Shown piece after piece: positions 52,407 to 59,092 of a stretch of DNA of 64,000 nucleotides. Both the position numbers and the translations under genes were made by a program. This stretch comes from Dorea formicigenerans (GTDB taxonomy: Bacteria > Bacillota > Clostridia > Lachnospirales > Lachnospiraceae): NCBI RefSeq assembly GCF_025150245.1, contig NZ_CP102279.1, positions 1,919,423 to 1,983,422 on the forward strand. The letters run 5' to 3'. Each line of letters begins with the position of its first letter. Position 1 is the first letter of the stretch. The notes beneath the pieces are model-generated. The model ran no database searches. It worked only from the letters and a program-made list of their open reading frames with translations, and was not told the DNA's origin.

Positions 52407-53966
52407 TTAAATGCTTACATATTCCCGAATCCCCTCTGTCAGATTCATTTCTGCCTTCTTGTTCCATTTATCCCAGAACTCAATTGTCTTGGACTGTGGA
52501 CGTTCTTTTGCAAGAGTTACCTGTATCTTAAGTGGAATCGGTACCGCATCACCTATGATTAGGACCTCTCCCGGATTAAATGTTGTCGTAGTGCTCACAA
52601 CACTTTCACTTCCGTCCGGAAGCATTCCCTTGATCATGCTCTTATCATTTTCATTGTTCAGCTTAGATACAATGAAATTGGCACATTGTGCCATAATCGT
52701 TTTATTAAGTTCCGAAGGTCTCTGACTCGCAACGAACAGCGAGATTCCGAACTTTCTTCCCTCTTTCGCTATTTCTTCAAAAGTCTCTGTCATTCTTCTC
52801 TCAGATGCAGAAAGCTGAATCCCGTTTGGTATATATACATGTGCTTCATCACATACCAATGTAACAGGCGTGATATCTGATATCTGGAAGCTTCTCTGTA
52901 TTCCATAAATCAGTGTCGTGATGACTCCAATCAACGGGATTGCTACATCATGCGGAATGTCTGACAGGTCAATATTCTTGACCGGCTTATCATTGTCCAT
53001 AATGTCATGGATGACTTGAATCAGGTATTCCTGCGGTCTTTCTTCAAATAGGAAAGAATATCTCCGGTCATGCTTCTTATCGTTCATGCTGTTTATTACT
53101 CCGGTCAGTTTCCCGTAGAATTCCCCTTTTACAGTCTTAGGCGTTCCCGCCTTGTCCCCGGTCTTGTAGATTTCTCCAGTCAATATTTCTTCTGTATTCA
53201 TCTGGATCAGCTCCTTAAGCATCAGGTCATAATCAAAATATACCGGGCGGTCTTCTCTTCCTCCTGGACATATTTTATAATAAGCTTTCCGGATTGCCGA
53301 CATCACTACTATGGATGTCTCACCTTTAATCTTCAAGATATTACTTGTCATCCCCGACAGTCCAAACAGCCATACTGGAAAAGTAAAACCCTTTCCTATC
53401 TTGATGTTCCGTGCATATGACAGCTGCGCATATTCACCATGAATATCAAATACTACAATGTTTCCTGCCTTAAGCTTGCTGACATTCTCTAATATCTTGG
53501 CTACTGTCTCTGATTTTCCGGAACCGGTGTTTCCAACAATACAGGCATGCCTCTGAAAGAACCGATTACCATTGACCCACGCTGGACAGTTATATGCAGC
53601 ATATTTTCCAATTTGAAACCCTTTGCCATTCGCATATGCAATCATCTTCTTAAATTCTTCTGCCGTAATCTCTTCTACCTTTACGTTCGTAACCGGGTAC
53701 TTGTCAATCGCATTGCTGAATTTTCCGTCATGAACACTTCCTATAATAGAACACTCAATAACCTTCATATCGACTCCGCCGAGCAGGGGTTCGTCATCAT
53801 CCGCAAATCCCGCTTCACTTTCTGACTCTGTGACTGAGGTCACCATTGTGACCAACTCCACAGTATCATCAGAAATAGATACCAGGTCATTAATTCTGAT
53901 ATTCTCAAATTCTCCCTGAGTGGTGCGGATCTGTATCCGGTCACTCAATATCTTGATTAATTTCAC
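52407..53966 (-). CDS. HerA-like ATPase
   Basis: 519 residues, GTG start after TTGGAGGG. An N-terminal HAS-barrel-like domain precedes the ATPase core. Walker A is CIVGNTGSGKSETVAKIL near 147, then VVFDIHGEYAQL, Walker B VTLVCDEAHVY near 370, and FVASQRPSELNKTIMAQC near 415 with the expected polar and arginine residues. HerA enzymes are hexameric DNA pumps that work with nucleases. Its stop/start overlap with a PD-(D/E)XK nuclease gene suggests that the two act together in recombination or replication. Confidence 0.85.
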   Translation of the reverse strand: MKLIKILSDRIQIRTTQGEFENIRINDLVSISDDTVELVTMVTSVTESESEAGFADDDEPLLGGVDMKVIECSIIGSVHDGKFSNAIDKYPVTNVKVEEITAEEFKKMIAYANGKGFQIGKYAAYNCPAWVNGNRFFQRHACIVGNTGSGKSETVAKILENVSKLKAGNIVVFDIHGEYAQLSYARNIKIGKGFTFPVWLFGLSGMTSNILKIKGETSIVVMSAIRKAYYKICPGGREDRPVYFDYDLMLKELIQMNTEEILTGEIYKTGDKAGTPKTVKGEFYGKLTGVINSMNDKKHDRRYSFLFEERPQEYLIQVIHDIMDNDKPVKNIDLSDIPHDVAIPLIGVITTLIYGIQRSFQISDITPVTLVCDEAHVYIPNGIQLSASERRMTETFEEIAKEGRKFGISLFVASQRPSELNKTIMAQCANFIVSKLNNENDKSMIKGMLPDGSESVVSTTTTFNPGEVLIIGDAVPIPLKIQVTLAKERPQSKTIEFWDKWNKKAEMNLTEGIREYVSI

Positions 53967-54706
53967 CTTATTCCCTCCAATAATTCGCTGTAGTCTCTGA
54001 TTTTCGCTCCTTTGATTCCTTTGCAGTAATCACATTTTCCACAACAAGACGGATCTTCCAATCCTTCTTTCACCCGCATAAAATGCTGAATATTTATTTC
54101 TACTTCCCGGAGAGCGATATCCAGCACCGGCTGTGTGATCTGGAAGATATCAAGGTCCGTTACCCGCTCTTTGGTCGCCACCGCAAGATAGAATGGCAGC
54201 TGCTCCCCGGTATTCAGCCGGACGCCCTCCTGATACACTGCTCCCTGCAGGTCATATCTCCAAAGCGGCAGCGACCTGAAATTCACTACCACTTTAAGGT
54301 CTGTAATACAGATGCCTGGCAGATAACTGTCCATTTTCATCTTCCAGGGAACTCCGAACATTTCAAAAGTCATGATCCGCTGTTTCTCTCCGGACATGAA
54401 CTGCGCGAACAGCTTGTCCTCTGTCACCCTCTGGATGATTTCATTTGCTTTCCGGTATTCGCTCCGAAGTTCCTTCTTTCTCGTAAATACTTCCGGGTGC
54501 TCTTTCATGAAGCTGTCTAATGTTCCTTCAAAATAAGTGTCCACAAAAGAGCCCGTCAGCATGGCCTTGGTCATTGCTGGCCGATACTCGCCCCGTATCT
54601 TAGCAAGCGCCATAGCCTCACATTTCATGAAGTCCTTGTACTGTGATACAGAAAAGAACTGCTGATTAGCTTCCACAGAATAATAATTATCTTGATTCAG
54701 CTTCAT
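53963..54706 (-). CDS. PD-(D/E)XK nuclease (DUF3799/RecB-like exonuclease)
   Basis: 247 residues. QFFSVSQYKDFMKCEAMALA near the start, GVPWKMKMDSYLPG and ICITDLKVV (the D...DLK motif, about 118-138) and LQGAVYQEGVRL are the signature of phage-type PD-(D/E)XK exonucleases. A C-terminal Cys set CCGKCDYCKG could hold an iron-sulfur cluster with the earlier KCEA cysteine. It overlaps the annealing-type gene by 20 bp and the HerA gene by 4 bp. Confidence 0.8.
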   Translation of the reverse strand: MKLNQDNYYSVEANQQFFSVSQYKDFMKCEAMALAKIRGEYRPAMTKAMLTGSFVDTYFEGTLDSFMKEHPEVFTRKKELRSEYRKANEIIQRVTEDKLFAQFMSGEKQRIMTFEMFGVPWKMKMDSYLPGICITDLKVVVNFRSLPLWRYDLQGAVYQEGVRLNTGEQLPFYLAVATKERVTDLDIFQITQPVLDIALREVEINIQHFMRVKEGLEDPSCCGKCDYCKGIKGAKIRDYSELLEGIR

Positions 54707-55562
54707 CCTTCTTTGCTCCCTTTCCTGTCAGCTTAGGTTTCTCTTCTTTTCCTTCGAACGGATTCTTTACATTTCCTTCTGTTCCTCCTGCCGGCTCTGC
54801 GATTGAAAGTTCAAAATAATCCTCTCTCTTTGCCATTCCATCATGTAGGGAACTGTAGATTCTTCTAAGTCTGACCAAATCCCTCATAGAAAATGCTTCC
54901 GACTTGCAGCCGATATATTTCTCAATTGCCTCCAGCGGGACTCCAAACTCTTTCTGAAATATATTGGACATCTCACGAACCAAATCGATCAACGGCTTTT
55001 CTTCTCCGTTAATCAGTGTCTCTTCGCACTTCTTTACTGCAGCTTCTACCACATCCCCTGGAATGATCCCAAGGATACATGCCCTCAAACGTCTGGCGCC
55101 CTGATTTGCGACCATTTCATAGATGTCTCTAGGGTCTGTAAGAGGTATATTTCCTTTCTTTGTTCCTCTAATATGGGGAACTGTGAAGATTTTGGTCTGT
55201 CTCGTATTCGTCTCCAGATCCCATGCGTATGCCATGACCTGTGATTCTCCATTCGACTGCTCCAGCTCCGTGATTCCAAAATCAATGTTGCCCCAATTCT
55301 GAGCCATTGCCTCTGCCAGACGGATAGAAGGACCTGTTACTTTTGCCCCGCCCCTCGGATATTCGTAAGTTGCTGTCTCGGCCAGTGATTTTCTCTGGCA
55401 TGATCTCAGGATCCGGTTGAAGCTATCCACTTCATTTCTCGGAAATCTCTTTGCAATGACCATGGCTGCCTGTACTTCCTGAGCCTGTCTGTTCACCATC
55501 ATTTCTGTCTGCGAATTTCTTACCGCCATTCCTCTCTCTTCATTTACCATAACTTCATTCAT
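54687..55562 (-). CDS. Phage recombination protein, probable single-strand annealing protein
   Basis: 291 residues. The segment MVIAKRFPRNEVDSFNRILR, YPRGGAKVTGPSIRLAEAMA, ITELEQSNGESQVMAYAWDL and VANQGARRLRACILGIIPGD belongs to a family common in gut phages, always beside an exonuclease. A RecT-like annealing role is an inference from this position. The C-terminal 40 residues are charged and disordered. GGAGGAAGC precedes the ATG. Confidence 0.7.
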   Translation of the reverse strand: MNEVMVNEERGMAVRNSQTEMMVNRQAQEVQAAMVIAKRFPRNEVDSFNRILRSCQRKSLAETATYEYPRGGAKVTGPSIRLAEAMAQNWGNIDFGITELEQSNGESQVMAYAWDLETNTRQTKIFTVPHIRGTKKGNIPLTDPRDIYEMVANQGARRLRACILGIIPGDVVEAAVKKCEETLINGEEKPLIDLVREMSNIFQKEFGVPLEAIEKYIGCKSEAFSMRDLVRLRRIYSSLHDGMAKREDYFELSIAEPAGGTEGNVKNPFEGKEEKPKLTGKGAKKDEAESR

Positions 55563-55778
55563 CTATGCTTCCTCCAGTTCTTTTTCTAACCAATTTCCGG
55601 AATAAAACCATTCCACCAACATTTCTCTAAACTCCTGTTTATCTCGCGGTGTTCCGAAGAGACATCTTTTCAGCGCATAATCGTACGCTTCTTCCTCCTC
55701 TATCTCCTCTCCGGTTTCCGGTCCGATTCCTATATATACTTTTGCCAAAAGTCTTGCTCCTCTCTTCCTGGCAGTCAC
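55563..55778 (-). CDS. Small acidic phage protein
   Basis: 71 residues with GTG start. The part VYIGIGPETGEEIEEEEAYD to EMLVEWFYSGNWLEKE reads as a genuine conserved early phage protein. Its 5' third overlaps another frame that encodes a zinc ribbon start (next entry); the two could be one gene broken by a frameshift. Its stop abuts the next gene. Confidence 0.6.
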   Translation of the reverse strand: MTARKRGARLLAKVYIGIGPETGEEIEEEEAYDYALKRCLFGTPRDKQEFREMLVEWFYSGNWLEKELEEA

Positions 55779-55833
55779 ATGATTCTCCAGGATCTAAATT
55801 TGCTCCACAGAATGGACACTCTTTGTAATACAT
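55639..55833 (-). CDS. Zinc-ribbon ORF overlapping the small acidic gene
   Basis: 64 residues. The first 21 (MYYKECPFCGANLDPGESCD) look real: CPFCG and CDC could bind zinc. The rest is basic and low quality (RNRTGNRRGDRGGR), as expected for reading the acidic gene in the wrong frame. I suspect either a short zinc-ribbon gene with a meaningless tail or a frameshifted fusion with the 55563-55778 gene. Confidence 0.45.
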   Translation of the reverse strand: MYYKECPFCGANLDPGESCDCQEERSKTFGKSIYRNRTGNRRGDRGGRSVRLCAEKMSLRNTAR

Positions 55834-56042
55834 TATTTCTCCTCCGCCTGTTTAATTGCTTCTGTCGTAATCTTCTTCAGAACTTCTTTTGCCATTTCTG
55901 TCGGCATATGCTGACAAAGCGAACCGTGCATTGACACCACAATTCCTCTATATTCCTTTAATAATTCTCCTCCTGTTCCATTCATCTCAACCTGACAACC
56001 TGTTGTTCCTTTGCAAATGGAACTTGATATTGCTTTAATCAT
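55833..56042 (-). CDS. Small phage protein of unknown function
   Basis: 69 residues (MIKAISSSICKGTTGCQVEM; MHGSLCQHMPTEMAKEVLKK). AAAGGAAATTAG precedes the ATG at 56042. The stop overlaps the next start. No family recognised. Confidence 0.6.
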   Translation of the reverse strand: MIKAISSSICKGTTGCQVEMNGTGGELLKEYRGIVVSMHGSLCQHMPTEMAKEVLKKITTEAIKQAEEK

Positions 56043-56130
56043 TTGACTAATTTCCTTTCTTCTTTTATAATTAAATTGACTAATTTCCAGAGTGCTTCTC
56101 ACCTTGCCAGGCTTATGAGAGCGCTCTTTT

Positions 56131-56334
56131 TTATATGATCTGCCCGATCACGTCTCTGATCAGTGCTGTTCCGGAATCACATGCCACATTAGCAATCTTC
56201 TGATTCCCGCTTGCAAACTTCGCATACACCAGCTCTCGGTCTTCCCGGTACTCCAGTTCTACCAGATCAGATAGATTACGAGTCGCCTGAAGAGCAGGTA
56301 ACAAAAGGTCCAGAATCTTCTGTTTATCTTCCAT
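56131..56334 (-). CDS. Small phage protein of unknown function
   Basis: 67 residues, MEDKQKILDLLLPALQATRN then ELEYREDRELVYAKFASGNQ. One helix and a small beta hairpin. A ribosome binding site (AGGTGGTGAGG) precedes the ATG. Found in an early-gene cluster. Confidence 0.65.
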   Translation of the reverse strand: MEDKQKILDLLLPALQATRNLSDLVELEYREDRELVYAKFASGNQKIANVACDSGTALIRDVIGQII

Positions 56335-56349
56335 ATCCTCACCACCTTC

Positions 56350-56547
56350 CTATACATATCCGTAAGCCCGTCTCCATTCCTGGTACTCATCCTCCAGGTC
56401 AGCTTCCTCAATAACCTCATGGAGCATCTTGAACTTTTCATATTCAAACCGATGTCCGACTGCCTCAAATGGAATGGCTTCACACACCTTGCACTGCTCC
56501 GCACTATTCCGGAATAAGATTTCTTTTAAGCTTGCTGTATCAGCCAT
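56350..56547 (-). CDS. Small phage protein of unknown function
   Basis: 65 residues from ATG 56547, which is preceded by the perfect site GGAGGTGATCAC. Reads MADTASLKEILFRNSAEQCK and ends EYQEWRRAYGYV. Acidic and helical. No family recognised. Confidence 0.65.
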   Translation of the reverse strand: MADTASLKEILFRNSAEQCKVCEAIPFEAVGHRFEYEKFKMLHEVIEEADLEDEYQEWRRAYGYV

Positions 56548-56681
56548 GTGATCACCTCCTGCATTTTCAGAATCTTGATGGAGATCATCACGAACATTAT
56601 CATTGTTGCAATGTCTCCCAGGATTACCAACACGAATAACGCATCCACAATCCTCTTCATTGTCCACTTTCTTTTCTTCAT
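56526..56681 (-). CDS. Small single-span membrane peptide (51 aa)
   Basis: A basic N-terminus (MKKRKWTMKR) and one hydrophobic helix (about 11-38, VDALFVLVILGDIATMIM). The upstream site is weak (AGGG). It overlaps the next gene by 22 bp, and its ATG lies 3 bp from the stop of another membrane peptide, so the two may be coupled. Function unknown. Confidence 0.5.
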   Translation of the reverse strand: MKKRKWTMKRIVDALFVLVILGDIATMIMFVMISIKILKMQEVITWLIQQA

Positions 56682-56683
56682 AC

Positions 56684-56773
56684 CTAATACCCTATGAACA
56701 GCCAATGAAGAAACATAGCTATTGGCAGTCCGATCATCATCATTCCTACCGCTATCCAGTCTCTAACTCTCAT
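56684..56773 (-). CDS. Very small membrane peptide (29 aa)
   Basis: 29 residues, MRVRDWIAVGMMMIGLPIAM then FLHWLFIGY, nearly all hydrophobic, with a strong AAAGGAGG site 9 bp upstream. The strong site makes a real short gene likely. Possible roles include membrane interference or regulation; none is shown. Confidence 0.55.
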   Translation of the reverse strand: MRVRDWIAVGMMMIGLPIAMFLHWLFIGY

Positions 56774-56796
56774 GGGCTTGTCCTCCTTTCTACCGC

Positions 56797-56913
56797 CTAA
56801 GCGGTTTTATCCTCTTCTTTCTCAATTGTGTATGTAATCTCCACATGCTCCTGCTCTTCCAGCAGGGATATAAGTACCTGTATAACTCTTTCCATATCCG
56901 GTTTGTTTGACAT
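56797..56913 (-). CDS. Small acidic phage peptide (38 aa)
   Basis: MSNKPDMERVIQVLISLLEE then QEHVEITYTIEKEEDKTA. GAGGTG lies 8 bp upstream of the ATG at 56913; a second ATG is two codons further 5'. Stop TAG. Unknown function. Confidence 0.55.
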   Translation of the reverse strand: MSNKPDMERVIQVLISLLEEQEHVEITYTIEKEEDKTA

Positions 56914-56934
56914 ATACATCACCTCTTCTATAAG

Positions 56935-57147
56935 TTATGTGGTACGGTTTGTACTTGTTGCATCTAATCCGTTCTCTTCTCCAATGCGAATTGCACAATC
57001 ATTTATTTTAATTACCGTCGTTACCGGCACACCTCCTACATACTGCGAAGTCTGCTCCACAATATCTCTCATACACTTTCCACACACAGGACAGTAATTT
57101 GCCTCTTCCGGAAGTTCTGTAAAACATGCTGGACATAATCGTTGCAT
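56935..57147 (-). CDS. Zinc-ribbon phage protein
   Basis: 70 residues from ATG 57147 (GAGGTGAG upstream). The N-terminal CPACFTELPEEANYCPVCGK is a double-CxxC zinc ribbon. The remainder reads VPVTTVIKINDCAIRIGEEN. Unknown function; nucleic acid binding possible. Confidence 0.6.
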   Translation of the reverse strand: MQRLCPACFTELPEEANYCPVCGKCMRDIVEQTSQYVGGVPVTTVIKINDCAIRIGEENGLDATSTNRTT

Positions 57148-57163
57148 TCTACTCACCTCGCTT

Positions 57164-57335
57164 CTATGCTCCAAATTGTGAACGGATAGTCTTTTCCACA
57201 CGCTCCACATCGGTGAGTTCGAGTTTCCTCTTGGATTCACCGATTAACCGGTTAAATTCATTGTCCATACCTTCCCGTAACTTAATCCATTCAAAATAGG
57301 AAATTCCCTTTAATGCTTCGATGTATTTCTCCACT
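57164..57335 (-). pseudogene. Small early gene with a one-base frameshift
   Basis: From GTG 57335 (site GGGAGGTGAG) the frame reads VEKYIEALKGIS and stops after LF. Dropping one base of the three-base run at about 57300-57302 restores YFEWIKLREGMDNEFNRLIG and 28 more codons to TAG at 57164. The restored protein (about 57 residues) is compact and charged like its neighbours. Either a real frameshift mutation or a base-call error in the run. Confidence 0.55.
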
Positions 57336-57339
57336 TTAC

Positions 57340-57666
57340 TCACCTCCCTGTTTCTTTGTTATTAGAATATTGTTCATACTTATTTTTGTGACTCCGTTTC
57401 ACTCGAACCTTTTTCTTTCTTAAAGCTTTACCCTTTGTCTTTCCAGTAAAATGATTGAAGTTATATCCCGGCATTGCTTTTTCCTCCTTGGTCGCTTCCT
57501 GCACATATAGTTCATCTCTTGTGATAAGAAGCGACCATTTTCCATTATTAAATTCCAAATCAATACGGCTTACCATCGGTACTTCCTCGCCATTCAATAA
57601 ATAGATTCCTTTTTCTGTATCAATATGAATTGATTTAAATGGTTTTCTTTCTACTGTTTCAGCCAC
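57340..57666 (-). CDS. Early phage protein of unknown function
   Basis: 108 residues from GTG 57666, preceded by GGGAGGTGAGTAAG, the same leader form as the next gene. The first half is beta-rich (FKSIHIDTEKGIYLLNGEEV; DLEFNNGKWSLLITRDEL); the C-terminal 40 residues are very basic (KALRKKKVRVKRSHKNKY) and may bind nucleic acid. No family recognised. Confidence 0.6.
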   Translation of the reverse strand: MAETVERKPFKSIHIDTEKGIYLLNGEEVPMVSRIDLEFNNGKWSLLITRDELYVQEATKEEKAMPGYNFNHFTGKTKGKALRKKKVRVKRSHKNKYEQYSNNKETGR

Positions 57667-57705
57667 CTTACTCACCTCCCACATCACTGATTAGTTCGTC
57701 AATAA

Positions 57706-57734
57706 TTGAAAATATTTTCATGTTGTGATAAAAT
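57706..57734 (+). promoter_or_regulatory. Sigma-A promoter of the plus-strand moron
   Basis: TTGAAA (57706-57711), a 17-nt spacer and TAAAAT (57729-57734), 33 bp before the ATG at 57767. Confidence 0.75.
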
Positions 57735-57766
57735 TCTTTCATAAAATTACGAAAGAAGGTTCATCT

Positions 57767-58432
57767 ATGACACAAAACTCCCTGTCTAAAGCCTATTTAT
57801 CCAATCCAAAACTCAATGAATCTTTCCAATCTGCTGTATCTGCAGCTGCTGATGCCTTAGAACTTCTCTGCAGCGCACACAATGACAACCTCTCTGAAGT
57901 AGTTAATCTTGCTACAAATCTCATTAATGAAATTGGGAATCGTTATATTCATACTGCTTTAGATTTCTATGTAGATGAATTCATTTCTACTCTCGGTAAT
58001 TCCATAGCTCAATCCGCTATTTCCACAAGTAACAAATTTATAAAAGAGGTACTGAAAGATTTCCCAACCTCTTCTAGTTTCGTTTCAGATGAAGACTGCG
58101 TTACTGTAGATGAAGCAGTTATAAAGGAATATGAGCTGCCTGAAACCATCGCAATCCCAATAGGTCATAACCGAGTAAAAATAAAATTTGATACTTTGAT
58201 AGCAATCATTGGCGTCATCATTTCTTTATTTGCACTTTTTAAACCTTCTGCATCTGAACAAGAACAGCTTGCTTTACAGCGCACAGAAGTTCAAATACTT
58301 TCAGAAATCTTAGAGAGCACAAAAGCTTCTAACGCTACAACATCTGAACAACTCGATACATTAAAGGAATCAGTTGATACAATCCAGAAAGAGATTGCTG
58401 AATCCAAAAACAACGAATCAGAAAACCAATAG
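57767..58432 (+). CDS. Moron: membrane protein with C-terminal coiled coil
   Basis: 221 residues. The N-terminal 140 residues are helical and hydrophilic (NPKLNESFQSAVSAAADALE). One membrane helix lies at about 145-162 (LIAIIGVIISLFALF), followed by a coiled coil (EQLDTLKESVDTIQKEIAES). The gene points against the early lytic genes, and has its own promoter and its own terminator, so it is probably expressed in the lysogen. Family not recognised; a lysogenic-conversion or exclusion role is inference. AGAAGG precedes the chosen ATG. Confidence 0.8.
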   Translation: MTQNSLSKAYLSNPKLNESFQSAVSAAADALELLCSAHNDNLSEVVNLATNLINEIGNRYIHTALDFYVDEFISTLGNSIAQSAISTSNKFIKEVLKDFPTSSSFVSDEDCVTVDEAVIKEYELPETIAIPIGHNRVKIKFDTLIAIIGVIISLFALFKPSASEQEQLALQRTEVQILSEILESTKASNATTSEQLDTLKESVDTIQKEIAESKNNESENQ

Positions 58433-58529
58433 TTGTCACAATAAAACAAATGCTTAAGATCAGATAATGTAATCGCAATGACTTTATCTGGTCTTTCATT
58501 TTTTCCATTTCCTTCTTCATCTCTTCCAA
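58335..58529 (-). CDS. Possible small membrane protein after the Cro-like gene
   Basis: 64 residues, TTG start with GGAGGGG upstream, directly after the Cro-like gene. A charged helix (EEMKKEMEKMKDQIKSLRLH) precedes a membrane helix (LILSICFIVTTIGFLI). It overlaps the 3' end of the plus-strand moron by 98 bp and contains that gene's terminator, so it may be spurious. Confidence 0.4.
   Translation of the reverse strand: MEEMKKEMEKMKDQIKSLRLHYLILSICFIVTTIGFLIRCFWIQQSLSGLYQLIPLMYRVVQML
58456..58508 (+). terminator. Terminator of the plus-strand moron
   Basis: AAGATCAGATAA (58456-58467) pairs with TTATCTGGTCTT (58484-58495), one G-U pair, followed by TCATTTTTTCC. Confidence 0.7.
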
Positions 58530-58540
58530 AATATCCCCTC

Positions 58541-58756
58541 CTACTCACTTTGCTTGCTCACTTTTTTATCTGGTGCAAATGTTTCTGCTGGCAATCCAAG
58601 TATTTCGCAAATCATAAAATACTCTTCTGCGCTCATTTTTCTTTTTCCATTTAGCGTCGGACTAAGAATATTCATTGGCATCCCTGCTCTCTCTGATAAA
58701 TAAGAGTACTTAATACCATTTTCATCTAGGTATTCTTTTATCTTAAGTCCTACCAT
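58541..58756 (-). CDS. Cro-like helix-turn-helix regulator
   Basis: 71 residues with an XRE-type helix-turn-helix (about 5-60: IKYSYLSERAGMPMNILSPT then LNGKRKMSAEEY). It is the first gene of the lytic transcript from the consensus promoter at 59032-59060, opposite to the repressor, which is the Cro position. AAAGGAGAAG precedes the ATG. The leader of about 270 nt before it is covered by an antisense RNA unit. Confidence 0.8.
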   Translation of the reverse strand: MVGLKIKEYLDENGIKYSYLSERAGMPMNILSPTLNGKRKMSAEEYFMICEILGLPAETFAPDKKVSKQSE

Positions 58757-58772
58757 TTTTACTTCTCCTTTC

Positions 58773-58781
58773 TGTTATAAT
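58773..58781 (+). promoter_or_regulatory. Extended -10 promoter of the antisense RNA unit
   Basis: TGTTATAAT (58773-58781): TGN plus consensus TATAAT. Transcription would begin near 58787, exactly at the closing inverted repeat of the RNA. Confidence 0.65.
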
Positions 58782-58834
58782 ATTGTTGCGGACTGCAAAT
58801 CGCCCCTATGGGAGGAGGTGATATTATAAAGCGA

Positions 58835-58957
58835 ATGCTTCATTCTAAGGCATTAGCCGATAAGTGGATAAAACTTGGATATAAGATAGTCGCTCTGTCT
58901 TATACTGGTTGCTTCGGGGAAACTCCGTTAACATTCCACCTCGAAAAGGAGCTTTAA
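58835..58957 (+). CDS. Short ORF inside the structured RNA (40 aa or slightly longer)
   Basis: ATG 58835 to TAA: MLHSKALADKWIKLGYKIVA then LSYTGCFGETPLTFHLEKEL. The Shine-Dalgarno GGAGGTG ends 14 nt before this ATG; an in-frame ATT at 58823 is better spaced. The peptide is only mildly hydrophobic, unlike common type I toxins. It may be a real peptide or chance. Confidence 0.35.
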   Translation: MLHSKALADKWIKLGYKIVALSYTGCFGETPLTFHLEKEL

Positions 58958-59002
58958 TGCTTCTGTAACTATCAACCCAGCTCCAATGCAGTCCGCATAT
59001 TC

Positions 59003-59031
59003 ATAACTTCATATTCCGTGAAGTTATTTTT
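59003..59031 (+). terminator. Terminator of the antisense RNA unit
   Basis: ATAACTTCA (59003-59011), 7-nt loop, TGAAGTTAT (59019-59027), then TTTT. Its core coincides with operator 1. Confidence 0.75.
59008..59022. promoter_or_regulatory. Repressor operator 1
   Basis: TTCATATTCCGTGAA, a 15-bp inverted repeat just downstream of the predicted lytic transcription start. It shares the TTCA-N7-TGAA form with operator 3. Confidence 0.6.
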
Positions 59032-59060
59032 ATATTATGTCATGTTTTATGAATTGTCAA
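59032..59060 (-). promoter_or_regulatory. Lytic promoter (PR-like)
   Basis: On the minus strand TTGACA (59055-59060), a 17-nt spacer and TAATAT (59032-59037). It drives the Cro-like gene and the early operon. Operator 2 fills its spacer. Confidence 0.85.
59039..59053. promoter_or_regulatory. Repressor operator 2
   Basis: GTCATGTTTTATGAA, 15 bp, between the -35 and -10 boxes of the lytic promoter. Centre is 31 bp from operator 1 and 29 bp from operator 3, about three helical turns each way. Confidence 0.6.
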
Positions 59061-59067
59061 TATCTTT

Positions 59068-59082
59068 TTCACGTTTTGTGAA
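59068..59082. promoter_or_regulatory. Repressor operator 3
   Basis: TTCACGTTTTGTGAA, a perfect 15-bp inverted repeat between the two divergent promoters. Best match to the consensus TTCAYNTTNNRTGAA. Confidence 0.65.
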
Positions 59083-59092
59083 GTTTTTTTCT

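Larger units (their letters stand above)
58787..59031 (+). ncRNA. Structured RNA (about 245 nt) antisense to the lytic leader
   Basis: A self-contained unit: extended -10 promoter, start near 58787, TGCGGACTGCA (58787-58797) perfectly complementary to TGCAGTCCGCA (58987-58997), and an intrinsic terminator (59003-59031). Inside, a strong Shine-Dalgarno GGAGGAGGTG (58811-58820) has a complementary CACCTC at 58937-58942. End-to-end pairing and an occluded ribosome site are typical of type I toxin mRNAs. The RNA is also fully complementary to the leader of the lytic transcript starting near 59025. Which role is primary is not known. Confidence 0.6.

Noticed and set aside
58335-58529. Confident call of a membrane protein after the Cro-like gene
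   Set aside because: Listed only at low confidence because it overlaps the end and terminator of the plus-strand moron.
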